Below the pieces are notes generated by a model that made no database searches, was not told where the DNA came from, and saw nothing but the letters and a program-made list of their open reading frames with translations. The translations under genes and the position numbers were made by a program. Of a DNA stretch of 64,000 nucleotides, positions 9,519 through 18,393 are shown piece after piece. Source of the DNA: Gemmatimonadota bacterium (GTDB lineage: Bacteria; Gemmatimonadota; Gemmatimonadetes; Longimicrobiales; Gaopeijiaceae); assembly GCA_013002885.1 (NCBI GenBank), contig JABDLS010000086.1, positions 21,250-85,249 on the forward strand, written 5' to 3'. The first letter of the stretch is position 1, and every line of letters starts with the position of its first letter.

Positions 9519-10754
9519 GTGAACGACGCCATCCACAACCACCTGAGCGCCGTGCAGATGCAGGCGCTCCTCGACGGCGAGCTGCCCCGCCAGGCACGTT
9601 CGAAGGCCGAGGAGCACCTGGCGGCCTGCCCTCGGTGCGCCGGTGAGTTGGATTCGTGGCGCGCGGTCTTCTCCGACCTCGCGGAGCTTCCCGCCCACCG
9701 CCCCCACGAGGGCTTCGTCCAGCGGGTCATGTCCGACGTGAAGGTGCCGGAGGCGCGGCCTCTGGGTGCCCGGCTGCGCGACGGAATCGCTGCCGCCTTC
9801 TCGGCTCACGGCAACAGCCACGTTCCCGGTGAGGTCCTTCAGGACTTCCTCGAGGGCTCGCTGGCGGCACGGCGTGCCGAGCGCATCGAGGCCCACTTGG
9901 GCCGCTGCTCCGCCTGCACGACCGAGGCTGACGCGTGGCTTGGCGTCATGAGGCGCCTGGACGCCCTCGAGGCCTTCGAGCCCGGCGAGGGTTTCGCCGA
10001 ACGGGTCCTCACCGCGTTGGAGGTTCCGGACCGGTTGCCTCTGGCCGCGCGGATCCGGCAGACGCTGGACGCTCTGCTAGGCTCGCCGGCCCCGGACCAC
10101 GTCCCGGCCGGGGTGCTCCAGGACTTCATCGATGGTGCCCTGCCCCTGGCCGCCTCGGCCCGGGTGGAGGCCCACGTCGGCGGCTGCGGTCGCTGCGCGT
10201 CCGAGCTTCACTCCTGGGAAGGGGTCGCGGTACGGCTCGAGGCGCTTCATCGCTTCGAGCCCTCGCCGGACTTCGGCGAGCGGGTCATGGTCGGGCTGAG
10301 GACCACCGAGGTGGCGGCACGGGAACCGGCTTGGAGCCGACTGGCCCACGCGGCTCGGGGCCGCGTGCGCCGCTTCGTTCCCGAGACGCGGCAAGCGGTG
10401 GCGGCTCTCTCCGGTGCGGCCGTCACACCCATGGTGGTCATTGGCCTCGCCGCGTGGGCGGTCCTCTCCCACCCCGCCGTGACGGTGGGGTCACTGGCGT
10501 CTTTCGCGTGGTGGCAGCTCACCGACCTTGCCACAGCGGCGCTTTCCGGGGCTGTGACCCTGGCGACGCAGAGCGCCGATGTGTTCGGCTTGCTCTCCGT
10601 TTTGGAGTCTCTGGCATCCGCGCCGGCGTTGGTGGCCGGGGGGGCTGTCGCCTATACGATGATCTGCGCGCTCGCCTTGCGGGTGCTGTACAAAAACCTC
10701 CTCGCACAACGATCCCAAGGGGGTCGCCATCCACATGTATCGACTGCTTCTTAG
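9519..10754 (+). CDS. Membrane anti-sigma protein with three tandem zinc-finger (ZAS) units
   Basis: A 411-residue protein whose first 285 residues are three copies of one module. Each carries a complete H-x24-H-x3-C-x2-C zinc anti-sigma pattern: H8/H33/C37/C40, H101/H126/C130/C133 and H194/H219/C223/C226, an exact period of 93 residues. Each finger is followed by a similar tail (GFVQRV, GFAERV, DFGERV). The C-terminal 120 residues are hydrophobic, with two or three likely membrane helices (TPMVVIGLAAWAVL; APALVAGGAVAYTMICALALRVL). ZAS proteins hold ECF sigma factors inactive at the membrane. The sigma gene upstream is the likely client. Most anti-sigma proteins have one finger, so the triplication is unusual. 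The end overlaps the next gene by 20 bases. Confidence 0.85.
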   Translation: MNDAIHNHLSAVQMQALLDGELPRQARSKAEEHLAACPRCAGELDSWRAVFSDLAELPAHRPHEGFVQRVMSDVKVPEARPLGARLRDGIAAAFSAHGNSHVPGEVLQDFLEGSLAARRAERIEAHLGRCSACTTEADAWLGVMRRLDALEAFEPGEGFAERVLTALEVPDRLPLAARIRQTLDALLGSPAPDHVPAGVLQDFIDGALPLAASARVEAHVGGCGRCASELHSWEGVAVRLEALHRFEPSPDFGERVMVGLRTTEVAAREPAWSRLAHAARGRVRRFVPETRQAVAALSGAAVTPMVVIGLAAWAVLSHPAVTVGSLASFAWWQLTDLATAALSGAVTLATQSADVFGLLSVLESLASAPALVAGGAVAYTMICALALRVLYKNLLAQRSQGGRHPHVSTAS

Positions 10755-12333
10755 CGCCTTCGTCGCGCTGGGTCTCGCTGCCCTCGCCCTTCCAGATGGG
10801 CTCGACGCCCAGCTCCGTGAGATCGTCACCAAGAGCGTCTCCGCAAGCTCGTCGGGAGCATCGCTTGGGCTGACCTTCGCCGATCGGGGGGAGCTCGAAC
10901 TGAGCTTCGATGGCGGTACCGTGTATCTCGATGGCGAGGCCATCGGGACGTACGAGCGAGGCTCGGAGCTGGACACGGCGTGGCGGAGCCTTCTCGGAGA
11001 GGCCATGGCATTGGAGAACGGTGCGCTGGCCGAGCGTCTCGTGGCGTGGAGTAGCCCCGAACTGGGGGGTACCGCTGCCGAGGTGGGCCAGTCCGTGGAC
11101 CAGGCCCTGGAGGACGCCCTCGAGGTCGCCGACGCCCAGGACGCCAACGACGAACCGGGCTTGTCGGTTTCCGACGAGCGCACCCTCGCGAGAATTCTCC
11201 TGAACTCCGTGGGTCGCCTTGGCGTCCTGGAAGAAGCGTTGGAGGGTCTGTCGTCCGATCTCCGTATCCACGTCGATGAAGACGTGGTGATTCCTCAGGG
11301 CTCCGTGGTGGACGGGACCGTTGTCGTCATCGAAGGCACGCTCCGTGTGGAGGGTGAGATCCGTGGCGACGTGGTCGTCGTCGACGGAGCCATCGAGGTC
11401 GTCGAGACAGGGGTCGTCCAGGGTGAGGTGCGCATCGCAGACGCCCGTGTGCTCAGTAACGTCGGAACGATTCGCGGCGGGCTGGTGGACGTGCTCGAAG
11501 AAGAGCGAGAGGTAGAGGAAGAGGTCAGGGAGCAACTCCGCGAGGAAATCCGGGCGGAAATTCGACGGGATCTCAGAAACGAGATCCGCCAGGTGACACG
11601 AATGGAGCACGACGACGGCTTCTCCATCATGGCCCCCTTCCACGCCGTGGTGCGTGGTGTGGGCGGCGTACTCGAGAAGATGGTCATGATCTTCATCCTC
11701 GGGCTCGTCGGCGCCGGCTTCCTGGCCTTCGCGGGTGAGAACATGGAGACCATCGCGGAGACGGCTCGACGGTCGCCCGGTCGCTCGGCCATGGTGGGGC
11801 TGGCCGGCAGCTTCCTCCTGATCCCGGTGTGGATCCTGGGGCTCATCGCCCTTCTGGTCTCCATCGTGGGAATTCCAGTGGCCATCGCATGGGCTCCCCT
11901 CTTCCCGGTGGCGGCGGGTCTGGCCGCCCTTCTTGGCTACCTCGCCGTGGCCCAGAACACCGGCGAGTGGCTCGCGGACAGCAACTTCCCCTGGACGGGG
12001 TGGATCCGGAAGACGAATCCGATCTTCACCTTGGTGGCTGGACTTCTCGGACTCGTCCTCGCGTTCATGGCCGGTCACCTGGTCTCCATCCTGCCCTTCC
12101 TGGGCTTCATCGGAAATCTGCTCTTCGCGGCGGGCGTCATCATCACCATTGCGGCCATCCAGATCGGCTTCGGCGCGGTACTGCTGACCCGGGGTGGACG
12201 CAGGAAGGAGTACTACGCGGCGTACGATCCAGATGCAGCCTGGGAGGCCGCCATGAATGTGGATGTAGACGAGGGCCCCGGTACGGGTACCGGTGCTTCG
12301 TCAACGGGAGAGGGTTCGACGAATGATGCGTAG
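10735..12333 (+). CDS. Bactofilin-like / polymer-forming domain membrane protein
   Basis: A 532-residue envelope protein. A signal peptide (MYRLLLSAFVALGLAALAL, then GLDAQ) is followed by about 150 residues with no clear homology. A beta-rich stretch at about 175-250 alternates hydrophobic and charged residues (VDGTVVVIEGTLRVEGEIRGDVVVVDG), as in the bactofilin/polymer-forming beta-helix. A charged coiled coil (EEEREVEEEVREQLREEIR) follows, then about four or five membrane helices (residues 310-490) and a short polar tail. It starts inside the anti-sigma gene and its stop lies inside the next gene's start region, so it is translationally linked to the sigma operon. Likely role is envelope structure or stress sensing; this is inference. 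Confidence 0.7.
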   Translation: MYRLLLSAFVALGLAALALPDGLDAQLREIVTKSVSASSSGASLGLTFADRGELELSFDGGTVYLDGEAIGTYERGSELDTAWRSLLGEAMALENGALAERLVAWSSPELGGTAAEVGQSVDQALEDALEVADAQDANDEPGLSVSDERTLARILLNSVGRLGVLEEALEGLSSDLRIHVDEDVVIPQGSVVDGTVVVIEGTLRVEGEIRGDVVVVDGAIEVVETGVVQGEVRIADARVLSNVGTIRGGLVDVLEEEREVEEEVREQLREEIRAEIRRDLRNEIRQVTRMEHDDGFSIMAPFHAVVRGVGGVLEKMVMIFILGLVGAGFLAFAGENMETIAETARRSPGRSAMVGLAGSFLLIPVWILGLIALLVSIVGIPVAIAWAPLFPVAAGLAALLGYLAVAQNTGEWLADSNFPWTGWIRKTNPIFTLVAGLLGLVLAFMAGHLVSILPFLGFIGNLLFAAGVIITIAAIQIGFGAVLLTRGGRRKEYYAAYDPDAAWEAAMNVDVDEGPGTGTGASSTGEGSTNDA

Positions 12334-13159
12334 GTCACTTGTGGCTGCCACGGCAGCGCTCTTGATGGTTCCTCTGGCCGTCGAGGGCCAGAATTGGAAG
12401 ACCGTGACCATGTCCCAGCGACTCGGGGGCGAAGACGATCTGAGGGTGTCCGTGCGCTACGGAGCGGGGCTCTTCTCGATTCGGTCCGCGGAGGGAGGCC
12501 TATTGTACCGGATGCACCTCGAGTACGACGAGGATCGGTTCGAGCCAGTAGCGGAGTACACGGGCAACCGATTGGAGTTGGGTGTGGAGACCCGGCGGCG
12601 CGGGCTCGACATCGACACCGACGAAGCCGGGGAGCTTCGACTCGAGCTTGCCAGAGGCATTCCGATGGACCTCGACCTCGAGTTCGGCGCCGTGAAAGCC
12701 GAATTGGACCTCGGTGGTCTCGCCCTCACCGACCTGGACCTGAGCACCGGCGCATCGGAGTCCGATGTCGACGTGTCGGAGCCCAATCCGAGTCGCATGG
12801 AAACCGCCCGGTTCGAGGTGGGTGCCGCCGAGTTCACCGCCCGGAATCTGGGCAACCTCAATGCCGACCGCATCGAAGTCGACGCGGGGGTCGGCTCCAT
12901 CTCCCTCGGGCTCGAAGGTCGATGGCAGAGAGACGCCGAACTGGACATCGGCATGGGACTGGGGTCGCTGGAGCTACGCATCCCGGAAGGGTTGGGTATT
13001 CGGCTACGCAAGAAGAGCTTTCTGACGTCTCTCGATTCCCAGGGGCTCGTCAAGCGCGGCGACGTGTACGAGTCGTTGGATTGGGATCGCGCGGACCGCC
13101 GCGTGAGCATCGAGCTCGACGCCGCGTTCGGCAGCGTATCGGTGGTCTGGATCAACTAG
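12323..13159 (+). CDS. Exported beta-rich protein, LiaF/DUF4097 'toastrack'-like
   Basis: A 278-residue exported protein. The first 25 residues are a signal peptide (RRSLVAATAALLMVPLAVEGQ). The rest is a series of short beta strands with alternating polarity (MDLDLEFGAVKAELDLGGLALTDLDLSTGASESDVDV; RIEVDAGVGSISLGLEG), the pattern of the LiaF C-terminal/DUF4097 beta-helical family. Such domains occur beside membrane stress systems (Lia, Psp). I chose ATG 12323 because GGGAGAGGG (12306-12314) is a good ribosome-binding site 8 bases ahead; ATG 12326 is also possible. The start overlaps the preceding stop. The exact family needs a profile search. Confidence 0.62.
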   Translation: MMRRSLVAATAALLMVPLAVEGQNWKTVTMSQRLGGEDDLRVSVRYGAGLFSIRSAEGGLLYRMHLEYDEDRFEPVAEYTGNRLELGVETRRRGLDIDTDEAGELRLELARGIPMDLDLEFGAVKAELDLGGLALTDLDLSTGASESDVDVSEPNPSRMETARFEVGAAEFTARNLGNLNADRIEVDAGVGSISLGLEGRWQRDAELDIGMGLGSLELRIPEGLGIRLRKKSFLTSLDSQGLVKRGDVYESLDWDRADRRVSIELDAAFGSVSVVWIN

Positions 13160-13207
13160 CCGGGCAAGCAACCACCAGACGAGCGGACCACCGCTCTGGA
13201 GATCGAC

Positions 13208-13444
13208 ATGATTGGTTCACTTCTCACCTTCTTCGCAGTCGGCCTCGTCACGATTCTGGTCGCGGGCGTGGTGCTGAGCGTGATCGGTGTGGTCTTTTCG
13301 CTCACGCTTGGCTTGGCGTCCTTCCTGCTCTTGAAGGTGGCGCCCGTCCTTCTGGTGGGATGGATCGTGGTGAAGATTCTGGAAAAGAGGCGGAGTGGTG
13401 ACTCGCTGTCGGCGGCCGACCGCCGCTGGCTCGACGGCGACTAG
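13208..13444 (+). CDS. Small membrane protein of unknown function
   Basis: A 78-residue protein with two adjacent hydrophobic helices (residues 5-35 and 38-58) and a charged C-terminal tail (LEKRRSGDSLSAADRRWLDGD). GGAGAT lies just ahead of the ATG. It is the last plus-strand gene of the sigma-factor operon, 48 bases after the toastrack-like gene, so it may belong to the same envelope-stress regulon. I do not recognise a family. Confidence 0.65.
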   Translation: MIGSLLTFFAVGLVTILVAGVVLSVIGVVFSLTLGLASFLLLKVAPVLLVGWIVVKILEKRRSGDSLSAADRRWLDGD

Positions 13445-13460
13445 CGCCCCCTCGGCCTTC

Positions 13461-13486
13461 CGGGGCCCTCCGCAGATCCGGCCCCG
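13461..13486. terminator. Hairpin between convergent sigma operon and mrp gene
   Basis: CGGGGCC (13461-13467) pairs perfectly with GGCCCCG (13480-13486) around a 12-base loop. It lies between the small membrane protein stop and the mrp stop, so it could end transcription from both sides. No T tract follows on either strand. Confidence 0.4.
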
Positions 13487-13527
13487 CCCACGGGCGCGGA
13501 CACCCGCTGCGTCAGGGCCGCCTCGCG

Positions 13528-14640
13528 TCAGACAACCGGTGCCGCGAGCCCACTCTCCACCGCGTTGGCCACCTTCCGCAGGGCGACGCCTGCCGCCGAG
13601 TCCGGGGCGGACATCACGGTGGGGGCCCCGGCGTCTCCCGCGCGCACAACCGCAGGGTCCAGCGGCACCCGGCCCAGGAAGGGCAGGTTCATCTCTTCAG
13701 CCAACGCCTCACCTCCGCCCTTTCCGAAAACGTCGACGATCTCGGCGCAATTGGGGCAAGCCATACCGCTCATGTTCTCGACGATGCCGATGATCCGGGT
13801 GTTCACACGCTCGAACATCCTGATGCCGCGCCGGACGTCGCCGGTGGCGACCTGCTGCGGCGTGGTGACCATCACCGCCCCGTCCAGGTCGATGGTCTGA
13901 ACCAGCGAGAGCTGGGCGTCACCCGTTCCCGGCGGCATGTCGACGACCATGACATCGAGGGCGCCCCAGTCCACCTGCTCCAGGAACTGCTTGAGGATCC
14001 CGGAGATCAGGGGACCTCGCATGATGGCTGGCTGGTCCTCCTCGAGGAGGAAGCCGAGACTCATGAGTCGGACACCGTGAGCCTCGAGGGGTTCGATCAT
14101 CTCCTTGCCCTTGTCGCCGGTGACGTTGGGACGCCTGTCGACGCCGAACATGAGAGGGATGTTCGGACCGTAGATGTCAGCATCCACCAGTCCGACCCGA
14201 AGTCCCTGCGCGGCGAAAGCCGCCGCCAGGTTGGCCGCGACCATGGACTTGCCCACACCACCCTTCCCCGAACTGACAGCGATGACGTGCTCCACCTGAG
14301 CGAGAAGCCCCGGCTTGGGCGTCGGGGCCGGAACCGAGCCCGGCTTCAGGCCGCCTCCCCCCGTTCCGCCTCCACTGCCACCCGAGGGAGCCATTTGGGG
14401 AAGCTGGACGTTGATCTTCACTTCACCGATGCCTTCGACGGCCTCGACCGCCTCTCGGGCCTGTTTGACGAGGTCGCCGGGATCGTCGGGCCGGACCTGG
14501 AACTGGAACCGGGCATTGCCGTCCTCGTCCACCTCCAGGCTCTGAACGTGTCCGCCGGCAACGAGATCGCGTCCGGAAGCAGGGTGCTTGATGCGGGCGA
14601 GGGTAGCCATGACGATACGGCGGAGGTCTTCGGAGCTCAT
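13528..14640 (-). CDS. Mrp/ApbC/NBP35-type iron-sulfur carrier P-loop ATPase
   Basis: A 370-residue protein with an N-terminal MIP18/DUF59 domain (about 1-80), a Gly/Pro-rich linker (85-105) and an Mrp NTPase domain. The deviant Walker A GKGGVGKS is at 115-122; DADIYGPNIP, MVVDMPPGTGDAQL and NMSGMACPNC follow, the last being the CxxC that holds a bridging Fe-S cluster between monomers. These proteins load or transfer Fe-S clusters to apoproteins in the cytosol. I placed the start at ATG 14640, which begins the MIP18 domain (MSSEDLRR); longer in-frame readings only add low-quality Arg-rich sequence. Confidence 0.93.
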   Translation of the reverse strand: MSSEDLRRIVMATLARIKHPASGRDLVAGGHVQSLEVDEDGNARFQFQVRPDDPGDLVKQAREAVEAVEGIGEVKINVQLPQMAPSGGSGGGTGGGGLKPGSVPAPTPKPGLLAQVEHVIAVSSGKGGVGKSMVAANLAAAFAAQGLRVGLVDADIYGPNIPLMFGVDRRPNVTGDKGKEMIEPLEAHGVRLMSLGFLLEEDQPAIMRGPLISGILKQFLEQVDWGALDVMVVDMPPGTGDAQLSLVQTIDLDGAVMVTTPQQVATGDVRRGIRMFERVNTRIIGIVENMSGMACPNCAEIVDVFGKGGGEALAEEMNLPFLGRVPLDPAVVRAGDAGAPTVMSAPDSAAGVALRKVANAVESGLAAPVV

Positions 14641-14906
14641 GTGAAGTCGGGGGTCGACCCCCGGGAAAGGCGCTCGGATCTTGGCGAAACGGCGCTCGGT
14701 ACGTCGGGCAAAGGGCGCTGAAGTTACCCGAGCGCCGGGGACGGAGTCAACGCGAGTTGCGCCCGGTTCCCCGTGTTTCGAGATTCTGCTGGCCATCGGG
14801 GCGCGGCCGTGGATCGGCGACCGCCGAAGGGCTTTCTCTCGGCCTGTACCATGCGCTCCGAATCGGCCATCCCGCCTGCACGCCATCCCGCCACCCCGCC
14901 CAGCAC

Positions 14907-16535
14907 ATGACCGGCATCTACTCGACGCCTAATCCCGTAAACGAACGCGTCCTTTCGTACGCTCCCGGAACGCCGGAGCGCGCCGCGCTGAAGGCCGAGC
15001 TCGAATCACAGGCCGAGACCGTCGTCGACATCCCCCTCATGATCGGAGGGGAGGAAGTCCGCACGGGTGATACCGTTCCTGTCGTCATGCCGCACGATCA
15101 CGGCCATGTCCTCGGTCACTTTCATCAGGCAGGCGCGGAGGAGGTCCAGCGGGCCATCGATGCCGCCAATGAGGCCCACAGGGAATGGTCGCGCATGCCC
15201 TGGCAGGCCCGAGCAGCGGTTTTCCTCCGGGCCGCCGATCTCATCGCTGGTCCGTGGCGCGCCAAGCTCAACGCCGCGACGATGCTGGGCCAGAGTAAGA
15301 CGGCCTACCAGGCCGAGATCGACGCAGCGTGTGAGACCATCGACTTCTTCCGCTTCGGCGCTCATTTCGCCGAGCAGATCTACTCGATGCAGCCGATCTC
15401 GGATCCCGGCATCTGGAACCGTGCCCAGTACCGAGCCCTGGAAGGCTTCGTCTACGCCGTGAGCCCCTTCAACTTCACGGCCATCGGCGCCAATCTGCCT
15501 GGCTCACCGGCCCTCATGGGCAACACCTCAGTCTGGAAGCCATCGCCTTCGGCGATGCTCTCAAACCACTACCTCATGAAGATCTTCGAGGAGGCCGGGC
15601 TTCCTCCGGGGGTCATCAACTTCGTGGCCGGTGATCCGGTGGCCATCACGGAGAAGGTCTTCTCGCAGCCGACCTTCGCCGGCGTCCACTTCACAGGGTC
15701 GACGACGGTGTTCCGCGGATTCTGGAAGCAGATCGGCGCCAACATCGAGACGTATCGGTCCTATCCGAGAATCGTGGGCGAAACCGGCGGCAAGGACTTC
15801 GTCATAGCCCATCCCACTGCGGACGTTGCTGCGTTGAAAACTGCTCTGGTGAGGGGCGCCTTCGAGTACCAGGGTCAGAAGTGCAGCGCCGCTTCGCGAG
15901 CCTACGTCCCGAAGAGCCTCTGGGCTCAGCTCGAGCAGCCCCTCGTCGACGAGACCGAGTCCCTCACAATGGGCGACCCTCGCGACTTCTCGAACTTCGT
16001 CTCGGCGGTGATCCACGAACGGGCGTTCGAGAAGATCCGAAGCTACATCGAGGGGGCCGAGGCATCGGACGACGCCGAGGTCATTGCCGGCGGGCGGTGC
16101 GACGATTCGAAGGGGTGGTTCGTACGCCCCACCCTCATCCGTGCTCACGACCCGCGATACGTCTCCATGTGTGAGGAGATCTTCGGACCTGTTCTCACCA
16201 TCCACGTCTACGACGACGAGAAGTGGGAGGAGGCGCTCGAGCTCGTAGACACGACATCTGACTACGGGCTGACCGGAGCGGTTTGGGCCCGGGACCGCGA
16301 CGCCATCGCACACGCGACCGAGGTTCTGGAGCACGCCGCCGGGAATTTCTACGTCAACGACAAGCCCACGGGCGCGGTGGTGGCTCAACAGCCCTTCGGT
16401 GGCTCCCGGGCGTCGGGGACCAACGACAAGGCCGGTTCGATGTTCAACCTCCTCCGTTGGGTAAGCGCCCGCTCCATGAAGGAGAACTTCGTGCCGCCCA
16501 CGGACTACCGGTACCCCTTCATGGAGGAGGCATAG
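14907..16535 (+). CDS. pruA: 1-pyrroline-5-carboxylate dehydrogenase
   Basis: An aldehyde dehydrogenase of 542 residues, the length of the long, ALDH4A1-like class of P5C dehydrogenases, which oxidise glutamate semialdehyde to glutamate in proline breakdown. PFNFTAIGANLPGSPALMGN, GVHFTGSTTVFR, VGETGGKDFV (catalytic Glu) and YQGQKCSAASR (catalytic Cys326) match the class, and the C terminus NLLRWVSARSMKENF is a P5CDH signature. The start ATG 14907 gives the family N terminus; no clear Shine-Dalgarno precedes it. No proline dehydrogenase gene is in the window, so it is probably encoded elsewhere. Confidence 0.93.
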   Translation: MTGIYSTPNPVNERVLSYAPGTPERAALKAELESQAETVVDIPLMIGGEEVRTGDTVPVVMPHDHGHVLGHFHQAGAEEVQRAIDAANEAHREWSRMPWQARAAVFLRAADLIAGPWRAKLNAATMLGQSKTAYQAEIDAACETIDFFRFGAHFAEQIYSMQPISDPGIWNRAQYRALEGFVYAVSPFNFTAIGANLPGSPALMGNTSVWKPSPSAMLSNHYLMKIFEEAGLPPGVINFVAGDPVAITEKVFSQPTFAGVHFTGSTTVFRGFWKQIGANIETYRSYPRIVGETGGKDFVIAHPTADVAALKTALVRGAFEYQGQKCSAASRAYVPKSLWAQLEQPLVDETESLTMGDPRDFSNFVSAVIHERAFEKIRSYIEGAEASDDAEVIAGGRCDDSKGWFVRPTLIRAHDPRYVSMCEEIFGPVLTIHVYDDEKWEEALELVDTTSDYGLTGAVWARDRDAIAHATEVLEHAAGNFYVNDKPTGAVVAQQPFGGSRASGTNDKAGSMFNLLRWVSARSMKENFVPPTDYRYPFMEEA

Positions 16536-16578
16536 CCAGGAGCGAGTCGCCCCCGCCACGATCTGGGCCGGGTCTCAG

Positions 16579-16600
16579 GAAGCCCCGGGGTGCGGGCTTC
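16579..16600. terminator. Bidirectional terminator-like hairpin
   Basis: GAAGCCC (16579-16585) and GGGCTTC (16594-16600) form a perfect 7-base stem with an 8-base loop between the convergent pruA and PLP-enzyme genes. It sits immediately next to the PLP gene's stop. There is no T tract. Confidence 0.5.
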
Positions 16601-16604
16601 ACCG

Positions 16605-17762
16605 CTACTGCTGGGCCAGCGCCTGCTCGAAATCGGCAATGAGATCCTGGCGGTCTTCGACACCGATGCTCAGTCGGACGAAGCCGTCGGGAATGCCCTG
16701 GGCGTTCCGCTCCTCGGGGGTGAGCCCGACATGGGACGTGTAGCGCGGCTGTGATGCCAGCGTCTCCACGCCGCCGAGACTCGGCGCCGCAATCGCCAGG
16801 CCGAGCCGGGACATGAAGCGGTCGGCCGCGTCTCCTCCCCCCTCCAGGACGACACTGACCATACCGCCGAAACCCGACATGAGCTCGCTGGCCAGGGTGT
16901 GGTCGGGATGGGATTCGAGACCGGGGTAGACCACTCGCCCGACTTCCGGTCGCCCTTCGAACCACCGGGCCACAGCCATGGCGTTCTCGTTGTGCCGCGC
17001 CATCCGAACATCGAGCGTGCGCATTCCCCGATCCAACAGCCACGCCGAATGAGGATCGAGCGCAGGCCCGTAGAGCCGGGATAGTCGGGTGACCTCGCGC
17101 ACGAAATCGGCCGGTCCTGCGACGACACCGGCGATGACGTCGGAGTGTCCGCCAAGGTACTTCGTCGCGCTCTGGACGACGACGTCGATGCCTGTGGACG
17201 CGGCCCGGAAGTTCACCGGTGACGCGAAGGTCGCGTCACACGCCACGATCATCCCGCGATCGTGGGCCATGGCACAGAGGGGACGCGGGTCGAGGATCCG
17301 AAGAGTGGGATTCGTGGGGATCTCGATGAAGACCAGGCTCGTGTCGTCGCGCATGGCGTCTTCCCAGTGACCTTCCTCAGGATCGACGAACGTCGTCTCG
17401 ATCCCTCGACGGGGAAGCTCGTCACGCAGGAGCACCTGAGTCGCGCCGTACAACCGGGAGGACGCCACCACGTGCCCCTCGCCTCCCACGGCGGCGAGGA
17501 CGGTCATGGCCGTCGCACCCATGCCGCTCCCGAGGGCCACTGCGGCCTCCGTTCCCTCCAGGGCCGCTGCCTTCTCTGCCACCTGCCGCTGGTTCGGGTT
17601 GTTTCCGTACCGGCTGTACAGGAGCTCGCCATCGGCGGGACTGCTCCAGTGAAAAGTCGCGCTCTGTGTGATAGGAGGCACCACGGGAGCGCCCGGCGTC
17701 CGGTCGTGAGCACCACCGTGGACGCCGATGGTGGCGGGATGGGAGTCGTGGGAATCGGCCAT
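16605..17762 (-). CDS. Trans-sulfuration enzyme family PLP protein (cystathionine gamma-synthase/lyase type)
   Basis: A 385-residue Cys/Met-metabolism PLP enzyme. The YSRYGNNPNQRQVAEKAAALEG block, the GSGMGA phosphate loop, CDATFASP (Asp176, pyridine-nitrogen contact) and QSATKYLGGHSD (Lys201, Schiff base) are family signatures. The family includes cystathionine gamma-synthase, cystathionine beta- and gamma-lyase and methionine gamma-lyase; sequence by eye cannot separate them. The neighbours give no sulfur context, so I leave the substrate open. Confidence 0.9.
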   Translation of the reverse strand: MADSHDSHPATIGVHGGAHDRTPGAPVVPPITQSATFHWSSPADGELLYSRYGNNPNQRQVAEKAAALEGTEAAVALGSGMGATAMTVLAAVGGEGHVVASSRLYGATQVLLRDELPRRGIETTFVDPEEGHWEDAMRDDTSLVFIEIPTNPTLRILDPRPLCAMAHDRGMIVACDATFASPVNFRAASTGIDVVVQSATKYLGGHSDVIAGVVAGPADFVREVTRLSRLYGPALDPHSAWLLDRGMRTLDVRMARHNENAMAVARWFEGRPEVGRVVYPGLESHPDHTLASELMSGFGGMVSVVLEGGGDAADRFMSRLGLAIAAPSLGGVETLASQPRYTSHVGLTPEERNAQGIPDGFVRLSIGVEDRQDLIADFEQALAQQ

Positions 17763-17814
17763 CGGATGGTTCTCGGCTAGTAGGCTGTTGCTCTGAGGTC
17801 GTGCCCGGGGCGTG

Positions 17815-18393
17815 TCACAGGAGGTGGGCCACCAGTTGGCTCAAGGCGTGGATCCGGCCCGACTGGGGGCTGCGGAAGGCAAGGCCGCGCCCCACCAGGG
17901 AGTCGAGCGCGGCGCGTTGGTCGCCCGTGAACAAGCCCTCGACTTCCTCGGGTTCCACGGTGCCCCTCTCCTCCAGCGTTCGCCAGGCCGAGCCCTCGTC
18001 CCCGGAATGGACGCCCACGAGCTCGAAGCGGTCCGGCTCGGTCTCGAGGACGGCGGCGAGGCCCTGTCGAGCGAGCACCACCTCGATCTGGTCGCGATGG
18101 GGCTCGTGCACACCCCGGAAGACGAAAAAGGCGTCCCGGGCCTCGTCGGCGAGGAACTGTTGGAGAAGCTTGGCCACGACTTCGTCGGCGCATGAGAAGT
18201 CGATAATGACGACTTCGGAAAAGTCGATGAGCGACAGCGAAAGGGTGCCGGCCCCGTGCAGTTGGGTCTCGATAGCCATCCGCACCGCTCGGCCCGTGGG
18301 CCTCGTCACGAGACTCGAGTACAGCGACGTGACGCTCTTCTGAAGGACCTCACCGATGTCGATGGCGATGGGGTCGATAGGTCTCTCACTCAT
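17815..18393 (-). CDS. STAS-like (DUF4325-type) protein, partner of the GHKL ATPase
   Basis: A 192-residue protein. The middle (SLSLIDFSEVVIIDFSCADEVVAKLLQQF) resembles the strand-helix core of STAS and STAS-like DUF4325 domains, where a buried acidic/serine stretch ends the strand. The C-terminal third (ERGTVEPEEVEGLF onward) may be a small winged-helix-like segment. Its ATG (18393) overlaps the stop of the upstream ATPase gene as ATGA, so the pair is probably made together. ATPase/STAS pairs act as anti-sigma kinase and antagonist in partner-switching; that role is inferred from the pairing. Confidence 0.6.
   Translation of the reverse strand: MSERPIDPIAIDIGEVLQKSVTSLYSSLVTRPTGRAVRMAIETQLHGAGTLSLSLIDFSEVVIIDFSCADEVVAKLLQQFLADEARDAFFVFRGVHEPHRDQIEVVLARQGLAAVLETEPDRFELVGVHSGDEGSAWRTLEERGTVEPEEVEGLFTGDQRAALDSLVGRGLAFRSPQSGRIHALSQLVAHLL

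Noticed and set aside
10519..12078. A 519-codon minus-strand frame opposite the bactofilin-like gene
   Set aside because: It is the mirror of a frame with a signal peptide, membrane helices and overlap coupling. The antisense product is His/Asp-rich and lacks any family pattern.
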